A stretch of DNA of 64,000 bases from assembly GCA_964030785.1 (NCBI GenBank), contig OZ034972.1, forward strand, positions 54,563,538 through 54,627,537, given 5' to 3'. The translations under genes were made by a program, and so were the position numbers. Below, piece by piece: positions 31,000 through 43,800 of the stretch. Under the pieces are notes generated by a model. That model saw only the letters and a program-made list of their open reading frames with translations, ran no database searches and was not told the origin of the DNA. Within the stretch, counting starts at the first letter, position 1; each line of letters opens with the position of its first letter. The stretch is from Siderastrea siderea. Taxonomy: Eukaryota > Cnidaria > Anthozoa > Scleractinia > Rhizangiidae.

Positions 31000-33600
31000 T
31001 GCAGAGAGAGCATGCACATAGGATGGTTTTCTATTTTTTTTCGGTTACACTTTTTGTATCTTGCAAATAGGAATATTAAAAACAGGAAGGTTTTACTATT
31101 TTGTGGCATACCAAGCAATCGAATCGTTAAAACAGGATGTCAACCATGAGTTTCTGTGAAGTCTTATTTATGGTGTTTGAGTCCAATATAAATACACCAA
31201 CGCATGGTAATTCACACACGAGTATTACAATCGGTTGTGTGAACAGTAAAGGCTATTACCTCAGAGTTTTCCCTCACTTGTGTTCCTTCCTTCGCCCGGT
31301 GATTCCAAGATTTCTATGGAGAACATCAAGGAACCAGTCATTATTCACTGGTGGTGGGGCCGGGAGGGCCATTAAAGTGGTGAAGAAGTGGGCTCAAAAA
31401 TTGTGGCCTTCCCCCAAAGAATTTTGACCCTCGCGTTTGGATGGACACACAAAAATTGAAGACATCAAGGAGCTTTGTGTTTCCCACAAAAACTCAATAC
31501 TGGCCATATTTACGTGTATCTTCTGTCAACACATTATTCTAACATCACGAGAAAGGACAGACGTCAGTTTTGAAATTAAGAAAACCTCGATATAAAAATC
31601 AATTGTGACACTTTGAAGAGATTAATTACACTCTTTAACACATGTTTTAACCAACCAAACGTTCTTATCGCTGCGTGTTCATAAAATTGTAACACAAAAT
31701 TTTCTAAAATTAAAGGAACTGTGTCACAAGTTTTTGCCAAATTTAGTCATGAGGAAACGGCCACCAAATTGAGTGAAATTAAAAATAACATTTAAACTAA
31801 TGAATGGACATCTTTATAACACAGCAAATTCCAAAAAAGGTACAAACGGACAAAAATTGAATAACGTTTAAAACAGATTGCGATACGGGTTTTCACAAAC
31901 AGTTTTCAAAGTAATTCACTGGTTAGTTTGAGACTTCCTGTGCGGTAAAATAATCTCTATTTTGCCCTTCAGTGCCCTTCAAAGAGTGATTGAAAAACAC
32001 TTTATACCCTATGGAGTTATTTCTTTTCAGCAAGACATTTAAATTGGTGCTTTGTCTGTGCTAAGATGAATTGATGTCTTGGAAGTGAACTGTGTGACTT
32101 CGCATGTCGATGTTTACACGATTTTCTGCTTCTTGCAACGAAAACTGTTTCGTGTCCCATATAAACCTGAAAGCTAAACGCAATTGAATGGTATTTCACT
32201 TCCTTCTTTCTGACTACTAATTCCCCATTCCTGGATTGCTGAAGGAACTCCAACGAACTCTTCGCTAAAAAGGATGTTTTAAAATTCTAACATATTTTTT
32301 TAGGAAAACTTTTTATTTTATTTTCATTGATTTTATCCTGAACAGCTGTGGCGGTCGGCAATCCCATCGTCCAGAAGGACAACTGAGGAGTACTAGGAAA
32401 GAGTTCCGAGTCGAACAGCTTTCGGAAATAAATGGTGGACTGTTCTTAGCAGAGGCGGCGGAGCGTTTTGAAACGTGGAGGGGGGGGGGGCATCCTACTC
32501 GAAGCGAAGCGCATCCCCTTCTAATATTTCCCAAAATGTCTTTAACAGTGTCCGGTGTGTCCGTCATCGATTTTTGACAATGCATTACTAGGCAGTTCAG
32601 ACGATCCTGCTTTATGGTGCTTTTTGGGTTGTTCTTTAGACGTCAGAGGGCAGAAAATGTACGCTCCGAAGTCGCCAATGCCACAGGTAAAGTCAACAAT
32701 GTCAATGTAACAGATTGCGAACCTCTCTTAGCAGCGTTTTGGGGAAATGAGTTTCGTTGAAAGTCCTACGCCAAACTATCCCGCCAAGCACGATCCTGAT
32801 AAAACGATTTGTGTCTTGACAAACCAATTTTATGCTGCGCTAGTGATACTGCACTGAAATGTGGGGGGGGGAGGGCGGAACCCCCCTGCCCCCCCCCCCT
32901 GCTCAGCGCCTATGCTTAGTCAAGCATTTTGACAGCGATGTTGACGAACGTCGAAAGAACAAGATTAGCTTCGGAACAGTTTCAAAGTTGTTACTCGATG
33001 TCACCAGTAAACTGTTTGATTTTCTTTCTTTGTGCTTATGAGCATTTGCTTTTTCTGTGTTTCCGAAATAAGTGCAAAGCAATTTTTGCGCTGACAAAAG
33101 TTGAAAAGATAATTTGTTTACTGATCGTCTGATCGCTCGCATGAAGACTGTTTTCCATTACAGCCGGACACTGTTTTTAACCTGGTTTGCTGAAGGGTCG
33201 CGAGTTCAGGTTTCGAGAACTTGGTGGGCATCACGGGAAACTGCAAAGTTTTATTCTTGCGAAACAGCGGTACCGGCTGTTTAGATTTACCCCGATGGCA
33301 AGTTTTAAATTGACTCTGTCTCCTTTTTTAACGTTTGCATTTTGCTTTAAATTTATTTATGAGCAAGGGTCCTGCGCGACCTTCACAGAAAAAGAAATTA
33401 AAGCCAAAAACAAAAATGTCCCCTAAAAATATCCGTTCCATGCAAACAATACTGTTGCCAGCGTGGTGTCGGGAAGTGATGTTAACGTGACATCAACGGA
33501 TACTTTAGTCTTCATAGCTACATCGACATTTTTTTAAAAATTACAAGTGTACAAAGCACGGAAGTGAATCAACTGAAATCCTCAATACACTTAGGACTCG
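31000..33600. other. intergenic; repeat copy 2 and G/C-run debris only
   Basis: Apart from promoter-proximal repeat copy 2 (32160-32400) I see only short chance frames. There are two G/C-homopolymer-rich stretches near 32460-32500 and 32862-32900, probably MITE debris. Confidence 0.45.
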
Positions 33601-33639
33601 GCCGAAAAACTGGAACATAACAATAGACGTACTCACTGA

Positions 33640-33750
33640 AGAAAGACTCAGAAGGACAGTGGCTTTGTAACCTCTCTACTAAACAAGCAAGTTGAAGTTT
33701 CACCAGAAGATTCCGAGAAAAAGGCCGTGAAAAAATGGAAACTATGTCGA
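33640..33750 (+). repeat. remnant of gene A 5' region, opposite orientation
   Basis: ACCTCTCTACTAAACAAGCA, TTTCACCAGAAGATTCCGAG and AAAAAGGCCGTG match the gene A sense sequence just before and over its start codon (ACCTCTCTACTAAACAAGGA, TTTCACCAGATCCTGAG, AAAATGGCCAT). The start codon is lost. Confidence 0.5.
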
Positions 33751-34796
33751 GCCCCATATCAAATGTTATAATAAAGATTATAATGGTTGCTTCGCTTGTT
33801 GCACAGTAACTATATACAATTTATGAAGACCCTTCTTCTGACTTGACATGCCGTTTTCAATACCAGCAATTTTGGCCTGTTCCAGAAGAAATGTAGGAAG
33901 ATACTTATTTTTCTTGAAAGCTGAACGCAAATAGATCGCTGAAGGAACTGTAATAAACTCTTCGCTTAAAGATATGTTCTAACTTATTATTAGAAAAACG
34001 TCATTTGTTAACTTCAATGATTTAATCCGGGAGTGCTGAAGCAATCGGTTTTGAATCCTGCCGTCCAAAAGGGCAACTGAGAAGTACCTTGGAAAGAGTC
34101 CCATTTTTAGTTTATAACTACCGACCTAAGAAAGTGTTACACTTTCAGTTTATTTTCAATCATTTTGTGGATAACTGGAAGCTTAACCGTGTCGTCCCGG
34201 CATAAAGCCATATTATCCAACCCCGCTTTGGGGACTACAAATACCGTAAAACGAGTACAAATATCTAGCGACATTTCCTTATTCATCTTTGTGCACGAAT
34301 GATTCAAAAACCGTGAAAAGCCAGCATTTTGGAAAAAGAAAACGTTGGATAATAAATTTCTTATTGGTTCTTTAGTGTGGGGTATCGCGCAAGAGGTACC
34401 CCATACCTAATAGAAATCGTTAAACCCATCAAGCAGACAAATTTTGATGATGTGAGCGTGAGCGTACGTCGGAAAGTATACAGATTATTGAGAGAAGAAC
34501 GGGAGACCCAAGGCAGTTCGACTGGATGCCATCTCTTCTTTGGCGGGCAACGAGAAGCTCGCCGTGGCATATCCCTCCCCGGGCCAGTTTGTTTGCTTTT
34601 CTGCATTTCCCACCGGATTTTCGTTGACCTGACTACTAACATACTGCTAACATACTACGCTTACGCTTAATTTTTTTTTGTAAAAGTATTGCTTAAAGCG
34701 ACAAAAAGCTGCGATAAAGAGACGTTGCTCCACAAAACTTTTGATATAACTACTCACTGACCCTTGGCCTTACATCAAGACACGAACCTTTCTCAC

Positions 34797-34983
34797 CATG
34801 TTGAAGTACCGGCAACTGAGATGTTACCAGAACGAATAAAAACAGAAAAGACGATTTCACTTTCATTGTTACAAAATGAATTACCTTTAGAATGAGTTTG
34901 AAAACAAACCGTATTGTCTTATAAACTTAACCCATGCATTTGTTCGGATCGAAACTTACCAATGATGAAACAGCCTTTTTCAT
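34797..34983 (-). pseudogene. possible 5' end of a BRICHOS-gene paralogue
   Basis: The minus strand shows ATGAAAAAGGCTGTTTCATC ending at donor TTG/GTAAGT (34960-34983). Then come CTAAAGGTAATTCATT, similar to the BRICHOS exon 1 donor region, and a 70-nt stretch (34797-34866) encoding MKVKSSFLFLFVLVTSQLPV and a phase-1 donor CATG/GTGAGA. The hydrophobic run is a good signal peptide. It suggests a second small secreted-protein gene next to the first, but no body exon is evident. Promoter repeat copy 3 lies downstream in gene sense. Confidence 0.3.
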
Positions 34984-35316
34984 GAGAAGTCCACTCGCCC
35001 TTAAAAAGCCAGTTTTTAATAAAGGACATGATCCTGAAGTAGCCTAACATTTTTCGATTATAACTGAAATCCTTTAAGACAATTGTCCGCCTTTACTTGT
35101 TTTTTATGTATCTAAGTTGAAGGTAAGTGTATTTTGGCAATAGTAACTGCTGTTACTTTTATCCGTTACAAACTAAATCAGTAATATGGCCTCCAGAAAC
35201 GAAATATTTTCAGTAATTTTTCGTTTGTTTTTTAATTCAATATAATTTTTTTCTTGTAACTGTAAAAAAGTGGGGAGGCTAAAGCCCGCCTAGCCCCTCC
35301 CTCTCCGCGGTCCTGA

Positions 35317-36053
35317 CTTAGGGTGGTTTTCTTTGGGAAAATCCAAAATTTGATCATTGGTCACAGATCACACGGATACTTTGCTCCCAAAGAAACGAAG
35401 AATCCGAAAATGGGTTTTTTTTTGCCATGACAACCCTGTAAACACATTTCGCACAGAACATAAAATATCAGCACAGATTTATTTTCCGTCGAATGTATCC
35501 TAGCTAAAATCATTTCAGCATACAAAACCTTTCACAAAAATCACACGTCGAAATAGTTCTTCTTTAGCCTTAAGCACAATGTGGCGGGAACGCATCTGAG
35601 AGCGAAGAATGTTTGCGAAATGAGCAATGCAAACTTCACTCGTGACAATTTCAAAAGGATACAACTTTCGTAGGCACACAGTGGCTGTTATAGAAAACCT
35701 GCATCCAGTTTAAAATGACACTTCATACTGATCTTTTATCGTGAATTTTTGATCGAAATAAGCGCCTGAAACCTTACCGTATGATAGTGTTTACAAAGAG
35801 CGAACCTGTATTTTCACAGCAAGGACCGCTGGGCCAATGTACTCTATTCAAATCCTTTCCCAAAGAAACGCATGGATCACGAATTCTAAACATCCGGATT
35901 TAGATATGATCTGATGTATCCACTCGGAGTGTTAATTCTTCAGATCATTGATCCGAGATTAATCCATTTTTAGATATAGGTAAAGAAACGCAAAAACCGT
36001 TTTTTTGATACAAGAATCCGGATTTGAATTTTCCCAAAGAAACGCACCCTTAG
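35317..36053. mobile_element. MITE-like element, about 737 bp
   Basis: The left end CTTAGGGTGGTTTTCTTTGG is inverted at the right end (CCAAAGAAACGCACCCTTAG). Inside, the word CCCAAAGAAACG and ATCCGGATTT-type words recur. No open frame of interest. The target duplication could not be identified. Confidence 0.65.
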
Positions 36054-36909
36054 TGCCTCACACTGGTGGAACACATTGTGAGCAAGGACGGCGTACCTTT
36101 CCCGTCTTCCATTTAGACCTCCTTTCAGGTCAAGTTTGGTATAAAGGGTATTGAAGGTAACGCATTCTGATTAGCTTTCCACGGACCAATCTTTCATAAG
36201 CCATAGTGGGGGAAGGATGGTAAGGACAGAGATTTTGTTTTTTCTAGGGCTTTCTACGTCACTCATTCTGTTTGGTTTACTTCGGTTCATCTGTCATCAT
36301 CAGTTGATTAGATGAGGCAGTTGATTAGATGAGGCAGGGAGGATTGGACAGAGGGATTTAATTTAATGCGTAATACGCATTTTGTATCTGTTAAACTCAA
36401 CAAGGAATCCTCGCTTAGACCACAAAGCAAAATGAAACCTGACAGTTAGAAATGACTAGTTCAAGATATAGCCTTGCTGACGGCCGATTATCGTATATCG
36501 GATGTCACGCTTCAATATAACACAACTTTTGCTGAACAACAACAAAAGGAAATAACGCTACTAGGCCCATCCATTAAACCTTTGGGCTTCTTGTTTGTTA
36601 CATAAACTTGGTCATTCGGGAGACTACATCCTCTTTGTAATGCACAAAGAGAAAGAGATTTTCAACGCGTAATAAATGATAGAAGGTCTCTTTAATAGGA
36701 TAAAACGGAATAATATAAACAATTTCGTGGCATTGAGTTAACATTTTTAATTAAACTCGGCACAGGCCATGTGTCTTTCTACAACATTAACGGGGCTCTG
36801 CACTGATGGGGCAGTGTTCAGACCAGCTGTTCCGAAATAACTCACAGGATCCTTTCAATCTGAAAGAAATTGAGAAATTGCATAGAAGGTTTAAACATCA
36901 AAGTCGCCT

Positions 36910-37126
36910 GGGCCCAGTTGCATAAAGCAACTTAAGATTAAGTGGGATTTTGTGCAACTGTTCTCTGTGTTCCTAAAGATGTTTTTGCACCAGCATTGTG
37001 TTTCCCATGCTCTTTAATCTACGTTCGGTTGATTTATTCTCAAAAGTGTGCAAGAAGACGTTTGGAAACGCAAAATGGCTGCAAAAAATCCCACTCAATC
37101 TTAAGATGCTTTATGCAACCGGGCCC
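36910..37126. mobile_element. 217-bp MITE
   Basis: The left arm GGGCCCAGTTGCATAAAGCA then ACTTAAGATTAAGTGGGATTTT is inverted at the right (AAAATCCCACTCAATCTTAA, GCTTTATGCAACCGGGCCC). Arms are about 50 bp. The plus-strand ORFs here are artefacts of the element. Confidence 0.75.
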
Positions 37127-37637
37127 TGGTACCAAAAAATTCTGGTTACATCCTTTGCCAACTCCAGTCAGTCAGAACGCTGAAAAAGTTGTTTCATAAA
37201 TTTTGCGGCATCCTACGGCTTTTAATATTCTGTAGTTCTTGTTCCACTTTGGTAAAGTGGTATTCACCAGGAACACAAGTGCATTTTTTTGCCTAAACAT
37301 TTGTCACGAAAATGCATTCAAGAGATTTTCTATGTGCTTTGGCAGAGTCATGAATCCCATGCTCAGTTCAGATTGTGCAGGAAACCTCGGACTTTCAATA
37401 GTAGGTGGATGCCCCCTCCCGTTAGAAATCTTACTTTGGGATGCTTAAACTTTCATTCATCATGGACATTTTGATGGGACAACTGTTTGTCCACGATCCG
37501 ACCTTGCCATCGCAACCATATTTTGACATGTTTTAATTGGCTTGCCCAATTTGTGGATGTTCAGGCATAATTGTGCGTACTACTGATATTTTCACTTTTT
37601 TTCTCCAGTCATTTTGTATAGTATTCAATTACACATT

Positions 37638-37830
37638 TTAACATCCCTTCATTGGTTGTCCTTTCGCACACACCCCTTTCTGCTTGTACTTCCGAGGGGA
37701 ATGATTCCAAAACTCGAATGCTGAAAACATCACTCCAATTAAAAGAACACAAATGATTAATAAAAGTGCAGTTAACGTACGGCGACAAAATGAGTCAGCC
37801 GTGGTTGCTAAATCTTCCAGAGAAGGAGAA
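37638..37830 (-). CDS. possible last exon of gene B: membrane anchor
   Basis: After acceptor CTTCAAATACCAG, 63 codons run to [18 protein letters not shown], then a hydrophobic helix [20 protein letters not shown], then a short basic tail ([10 protein letters not shown]). This would make a type I membrane protein like furin. The acceptor needs a phase-2 donor, but exon 38127-38306 ends in phase 1, so a small exon in between is missing or the exon belongs to another transcript. Confidence 0.45.
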
Positions 37831-40800
37831 CTGGTATTTGAAGATATACAAATGTAAGAGAGGAAGAATTAAATGAGGGAATGATCCAATGAACTTGAGT
37901 TGTTTTTATATAAATGAAATATTAACTACCTTCAGCGTAGCGTGCATTCAGACCACCGGTATATATTTTGTGTCATAGTTGCTCTAGAGTACGAATTTCA
38001 GACAAGGACAGTGTGTGACTTTGAGCTTTAAAAAAAACAGTCAAAACCTAACTCTGCAGCAATATTTCTTAATTGTACGCTTTTAAACTTCGGTACAGTC
38101 TTCTTCTCATTCATGGATATAATTACCAACTAGCTGTGGACACAATTCAAGGGTACATATCCGTGTTTCTTTTTCAGTTCCTCTGCATTGTGTTACATTG
38201 TTTGCAGGCGATGGATTGGTGCATGATCGAGAACGCTGTTTAAATCCATTACCACATGTGACACTGCAGTCAGACCAGGAAGACCAGTCTGAAAACCCTC
38301 TGTCAACTGAAAAAAAAGGAAATAATCGATCTTCTGAAACGTTATTAATGTGTTATTTGCCAAGCCGCTGGAAAGCGTGCAATCATATTTCGGACCGGCG
38401 AGATGCTTGGAGATGATTTTTTTAATCTCCAATTCGGAGCCTAAAATAACCGCTAGTGAAACAATCTCAAACAGTGAGGAAGTATTCTCGTCACTAATTC
38501 AGATTAAACATTTATCATTTACGCGCAGGAATTTGGAGACCATCGTCAGCCGAAGGGTGCCAGATTTATTGGTATAGCAACAAAAACCGACAGCAACAAC
38601 GAAAACCTGAGGTAAGCATTGTTAGTTTATAATTCTTTAAAGAGGTTATTCATTTTTGACTCGTCACTTTAGTCTATTCAATTCTAATGTGATGTACACT
38701 AACAGCAAAGCAAAGGACTCCGTGTAAATTTGGTTTACTATAAACGGAATATTGTTTGCTGTGTCTATTACTTTACAGTCTTGTTACAGATCAAAAACAA
38801 AACGATAAGGAAGAGCTAGGTATAACAGCGCAAACCTTGGCATATTTTACAAGTCTTTGCACATTTACGTTGAACGAAACTCGTGTTACGACAGAGGCTC
38901 TGCCAAGATATGCATCTGTCGTCATTCTCCGCATTTTCACAAGACGCGTTAAGCATTATTATAGCTGAAAGGAACCAAATAAACTTGGATTATTTTAAAT
39001 AAAAAAATATATACTACTCCTTAATTAAGGTCCCCGGACAACATCCAATCAGATTCGGTCGTCTCTGTGGCGGGCTTTCAGACTAGCTCAGAGGTCCCGA
39101 TCCCTGGCGCAGACCAGAAGGTTCGCGGCCTTTGGGGACGAGACTGATGAACAATTCAATACCTCTGCACGTGAACCTTAGTTATCCTCTGCAAAACGAC
39201 AACGCGAAAGTACTAAATTCTGCGAGTTTTTGATAAAGTGAACTACTGTGATTCAGTTTTCGCTTTTTCTTGCGTCTATAATTTTAGATAGTTCCCGAAC
39301 GCGGGGTAAACACATTGTGTATTCTCTCCTCCGCAGAGGCTCCTTCAGTGGAAGGGGGAAGGCGAAAAAAAAAACGAAAAATGAAAAATAGGGGAGGGCG
39401 GGGACGACGGGAAAGGCGCCTTTCCTTTTCCCTTCCCAGTTTCCCCCGCGTACCTTCGTTGCCATTCTTCACAGGCTCCGCGCGCTTACTTTTCAACTCT
39501 CCCCATTTCCCAGCCCAGAGAGGTCTCTGCGGAGGAGAGAGACATTGAGTAGATAAGGTTATTGCGGGATTCTTAAAGGGGAAGTTCATTCCAAAATGGC
39601 CCTTTTTCTTCACACCAACGAAAAGGTAATACAAAGATATGTTAGTCACACCCAAACCCAATGAAATCCTTGTCTGAAGTAGACCAAAAAATGAGAACCG
39701 GCCACCGCGATCTTGGAATAACTTAGTAGCCTGGCAATGTATGCGTGACGTTAAGGTATCAGTGTACCTCAATTTCTCTCAAAAATGCGAATTCTCTTTT
39801 TTTAAATCTCTTGTTCGGAAATTTTGTTGTCTTTCTTTTGCAAAAAAATCGAAAAGAAAAGCTTTTTTGGTTTCCGAGATAGAGGTAAAAAACGATTTTG
39901 AGTTGGTAATTACCGCCAACTGAGCATCGACAAGTTCCTGTCATCGCTTATTTAATTCACCGACCGCATTTCACAACTGCAGTGCATATGTACAATATCT
40001 TTCACGCGATCGCGCTTCAATCTCCGAATCTCTTTAGTATTTTCAGTAGTGTCTAGGTTTTAGTACTGATTTTATTCTGCATTTCTGTGTGTTACATTCT
40101 AAATGTCTTCACGGAGACATAAGGGTGTCGTGCCTGAGGAAAGAAGCCAAAACGGCGAAAGAACAAGCAGTCGTTTCCCGCTGTGATAGCTGCCGAATTT
40201 ATAGCGGCGAGCGATCGTGATTCTATTTACGATAAAATGAGTGGCTAGACGAATACCTCAAGGGCTGAGCGTCTTTTTTTTACATCCATCTCGGAGGGCA
40301 CAGGAAACGAGCTTTAGTTTTCAGCAACAATAGTGATAGATGTTTCTAGTGTAGTCGCCTTGAAAAGATTGGAATATCGATTATTCAAACCGCTACAAGA
40401 GGATGATCGGTGCTGTTAACTTTTCACCACAATAACCTGAGTACGAGACAACTCATTGCGTTTCGTTTTCAACGAAAATATTCGCGGAGTCTGGATCCGT
40501 GTTGTTTTCCGTCGGAGTTTCTATCGTTCGGATGTCTGTTAAATGTAGATTGTCATCAACGCCATAGTAGCGGTAAGCCGATCCTTGGAGTTATCTGTCA
40601 ATACAAAATTAAATCTAACACTTTGTGCGACAAAACTGGAAAGCTTTTTTTGTCCGTATCTCGAAAATAAAAATTGCCGTAGTCGCACTCACGTTTTAAG
40701 TTCGTTTACAGCCGCCTTTCGACCGATTTAGCTAAAATTTTGCTGAAATGTTCCCAAGTAGCTGCACTACAAAAGGGTATCTCCGATTTTTGAATTTCGA

Positions 40801-43800
40801 CTTGGTTAAAAAGTAATGGCTTTATTTGTTAAAGGACATCACAGGATTTCGAAAATCAAACTTTAGAGTTGTATAAAAAGAAAACAAGGCGATCTTTGAG
40901 AAATCGGAGACACCCTTTCAAAGACCCATGTGTAACAAATCATTTGCGATGTTAAATACGTCGCGGTGATAATCAAGGCGTGTAAACGAACTTGATAAAG
41001 ACAAAAGGGTAAATATCGCTTCGCTATAAAACTCTTAAGTGTTCATAAAAAGAAAAAACATCATCGAATTCCTCAATTATCAAGCTTTCAGGAAATATAT
41101 ACTTTATTGGGGTTGTTTTAAAAGCCTCGCCATGAAAACGTGTTAACGTGAGGTGGTCATTTGAGGTACACTGATACCTTACAGAGCTCAAATTTTACTC
41201 TGTTGGAACTTAGTTCGTGTTAAATAATGCTGCACAAACAGGCATTTCCAAAAGCAAGCCAATACTTAATTAACAAGCAGTGTCAAGTATTTAAACATTG
41301 TTTAAATTTCCTGCCAAACTTCAGGTTGAGCCTTTGACGTCACACGTACATCGCCAGGCTGCTAAGTTACTCCAAAATGGCAGTGGCCAGTTCTCGATTT
41401 TTGGACTACCTCAGACAAGGATTTCATAAGGTTTGAATACTCTTTGGAAGCTGGAATGTTGGTGACAAACATACCTTGGAATTACCTTTTCGTTGGCGTG
41501 AAGAAAAAAGTGGCATTTCTGTATGGAACTTCTCCTGTAAACGAATATCGTAAAAAAAGGAAGGAAATTTATTTTTACCTATTTATTTATTTATTTATTT
41601 ATTTATTTGTTTATTTATTTATTTATGTATTATAAAACTGGACTCATTCTTACTAGAATTTCATTACAGTGTTATAGCTAAATTCTGCTGCAGGGACAAG
41701 TCATGTTGCAAAATTGTACGTCCACACAAAGGGAACATCGCATTCCTGCAACATTTTGTCCCTGCGACATGTCCCACGAAGTTCAACAAGTTGAACAACA
41801 CAGGATTTTGTCGCTGCGACATGTCCCTGTGACATGTCACCACGTTTGATGGGACCTTATTAAACCAAAAAAAAAAACGGATAAAGAGAGACGGTAACAG
41901 AGAGAATAAAAGGCCCGTTGCGCTCACGTTCATTCAACAAACGGATCTTCTAGATACTTTCCCCGATATTTGCCACTGGTTATTCTTAGGTTTGCGAAAT
42001 CATTCTAATACATTCGTCTTCGAATCTTGTCGGTATGAATTCGAGATGAAGATAACATGAAACCGGTAAGAAAAAGTCGAAAAGTGTAAAGATTACATTA
42101 CTTTCCACGATTAACTTAACGTGTAAAAGGAAAAACCATCAGTGAGGAAATTAAGGATGTATTCTTGGAATGGACTACTTTATTCTAGCCAAAAAGGTAT
42201 CTGTAAATTGGCCCGTAGGGTAGTCAACTTTGACATTTTATTCACACCCAGAAGTACACCGATCAAATTTTATACTTGATAGCATGGTGCCTTGCCCTTA
42301 TCCTAATACAAAGTTCATTGTTAGAAATCATTTATGTTCTAAGTTTGAAGAACAATACACTATATGTGAGATCGAAAAAATTGTTTGCTGTAACCAATAT
42401 AAAACCAATTTTATTGTATAGCAAGTAGGCCTATCCTTAAACATTTGTTTCTGCTCAGAAAGTCATCCGCATTGTTTTCCACCGTTAGCAGGCGGTGGAA
42501 TGGTGCATGATCGAGAACACCGTTGCGTACCATTACCACATGTGACACTGCAGTTATACCAGGAGGACCACGCAGAATATCCTCCATCAACAGAGAAATA
42601 AGAATACATAGCATTTTTTTTTCTCCGTATACAAAACGACCTTGTGGAACCTAGTGGCTACGAGCAGAAGCCATGATTCAACAGATAGCACAATGGATGT
42701 ATGTTAATCTAGGCAAAGGAGCATCTTCCACAAGCGTCTGGATATTAAGAAAAGAAAAATGATAACCTGGGCACTTCTGTGTGTTGCATCTTTGCCATTC
42801 TTCTGCTCGTCCAAGTCTCCAGCAGCCTCGTCCTCCGTTTGCCTGTGGGGGTCTGGTGCATTTACGTTTGCGACGCTGAGTTCCCCCGTCACATGACTTG
42901 CTACACAAGGTCCACCTACTCCACGGCGAGTAACCACCATGAACTGGGAGAGAATGTGATTATATATGTCATCTTATGTGGTTTATATTTTCTTTTTCCA
43001 CTATAACTCATAATAACTTTACCTGGGCATCCAAATGTGTTACATTTAAGTGATTCTTTATTTCTTCCCAGTCCGCTGCAGTCTTTTCCACCGTTTGCAG
43101 GCGGAGGGTTGGTGCAAAAACGATAACGACGTTGCGTTCCTCCACCACAGGTCTTGCTGCACCAACCCCAGTAAATCCACTGCGAGTAACCACCATGAAC
43201 TAAGAGGTATGATGTTTTATATTAGATCTTTAAAAGTTTAGTCTTTTTATCATTATATAGTAAATGGTTTGAACCCAAGAGTATCAGTAGGTCGTATCGT
43301 CCGGGTGAGAGTATTTCTGAGAAGAACTGTTCTTGGTGAATGACGTTTCGACAACCTTAGCAGAAGTCATCTTCAGAGTCAAGTGAAAAGTTGTTGTCTG
43401 TCGATGATGATTACAATCACATTTCTGAACAGCATCGACTTAATAACCACAAAATCGACTGAAACTCTGCTTAATGCTTAACCTACAATACTAGCTATTC
43501 ATGGCCTGCGATGTTTTCATTTGCAGTAAATTTAGTACATTTACCTGGGCAGAGCTGTGTGTTACAATTCGTTAACTGATGGCTGGACCCTTGGCAGGAC
43601 AGGCCACCATTCTGAGGGGCTGGGTTGGTACAAGTTCGGCTCCTTCTCCTGTAACCGCCTCCACACGTCTCCGAGCAGAGGGACCATTCGCCCCAAGCTG
43701 CCCAGTTACCATTAACTGAAAATGCAAAGTCATAAATACAGTTATCACTGATCGAACTATCTCCCAGCAAGAACAATACATTGTTAAGCAGATCAGACAA

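Noticed and set aside
34361..34670. Cys- and Arg-rich frames on both strands, one in phase with the leader exon at 34797
   Set aside because: The acceptor lacks a pyrimidine tract, both strands look equally open, and no family is recognised. A joined reading would be speculation.
39284..39772. 162-codon minus-strand frame
   Set aside because: It spans the arm of an inverted-repeat element and a purine/pyrimidine-skewed stretch. The low-complexity charged product is typical of chance frames.
43270..43420. segment with CGTTTCGACAACCTTAGCAG resembling the end of a retroelement ORF
   Set aside because: It looks familiar as a dispersed repeat, but I cannot assign it to a class from one copy.
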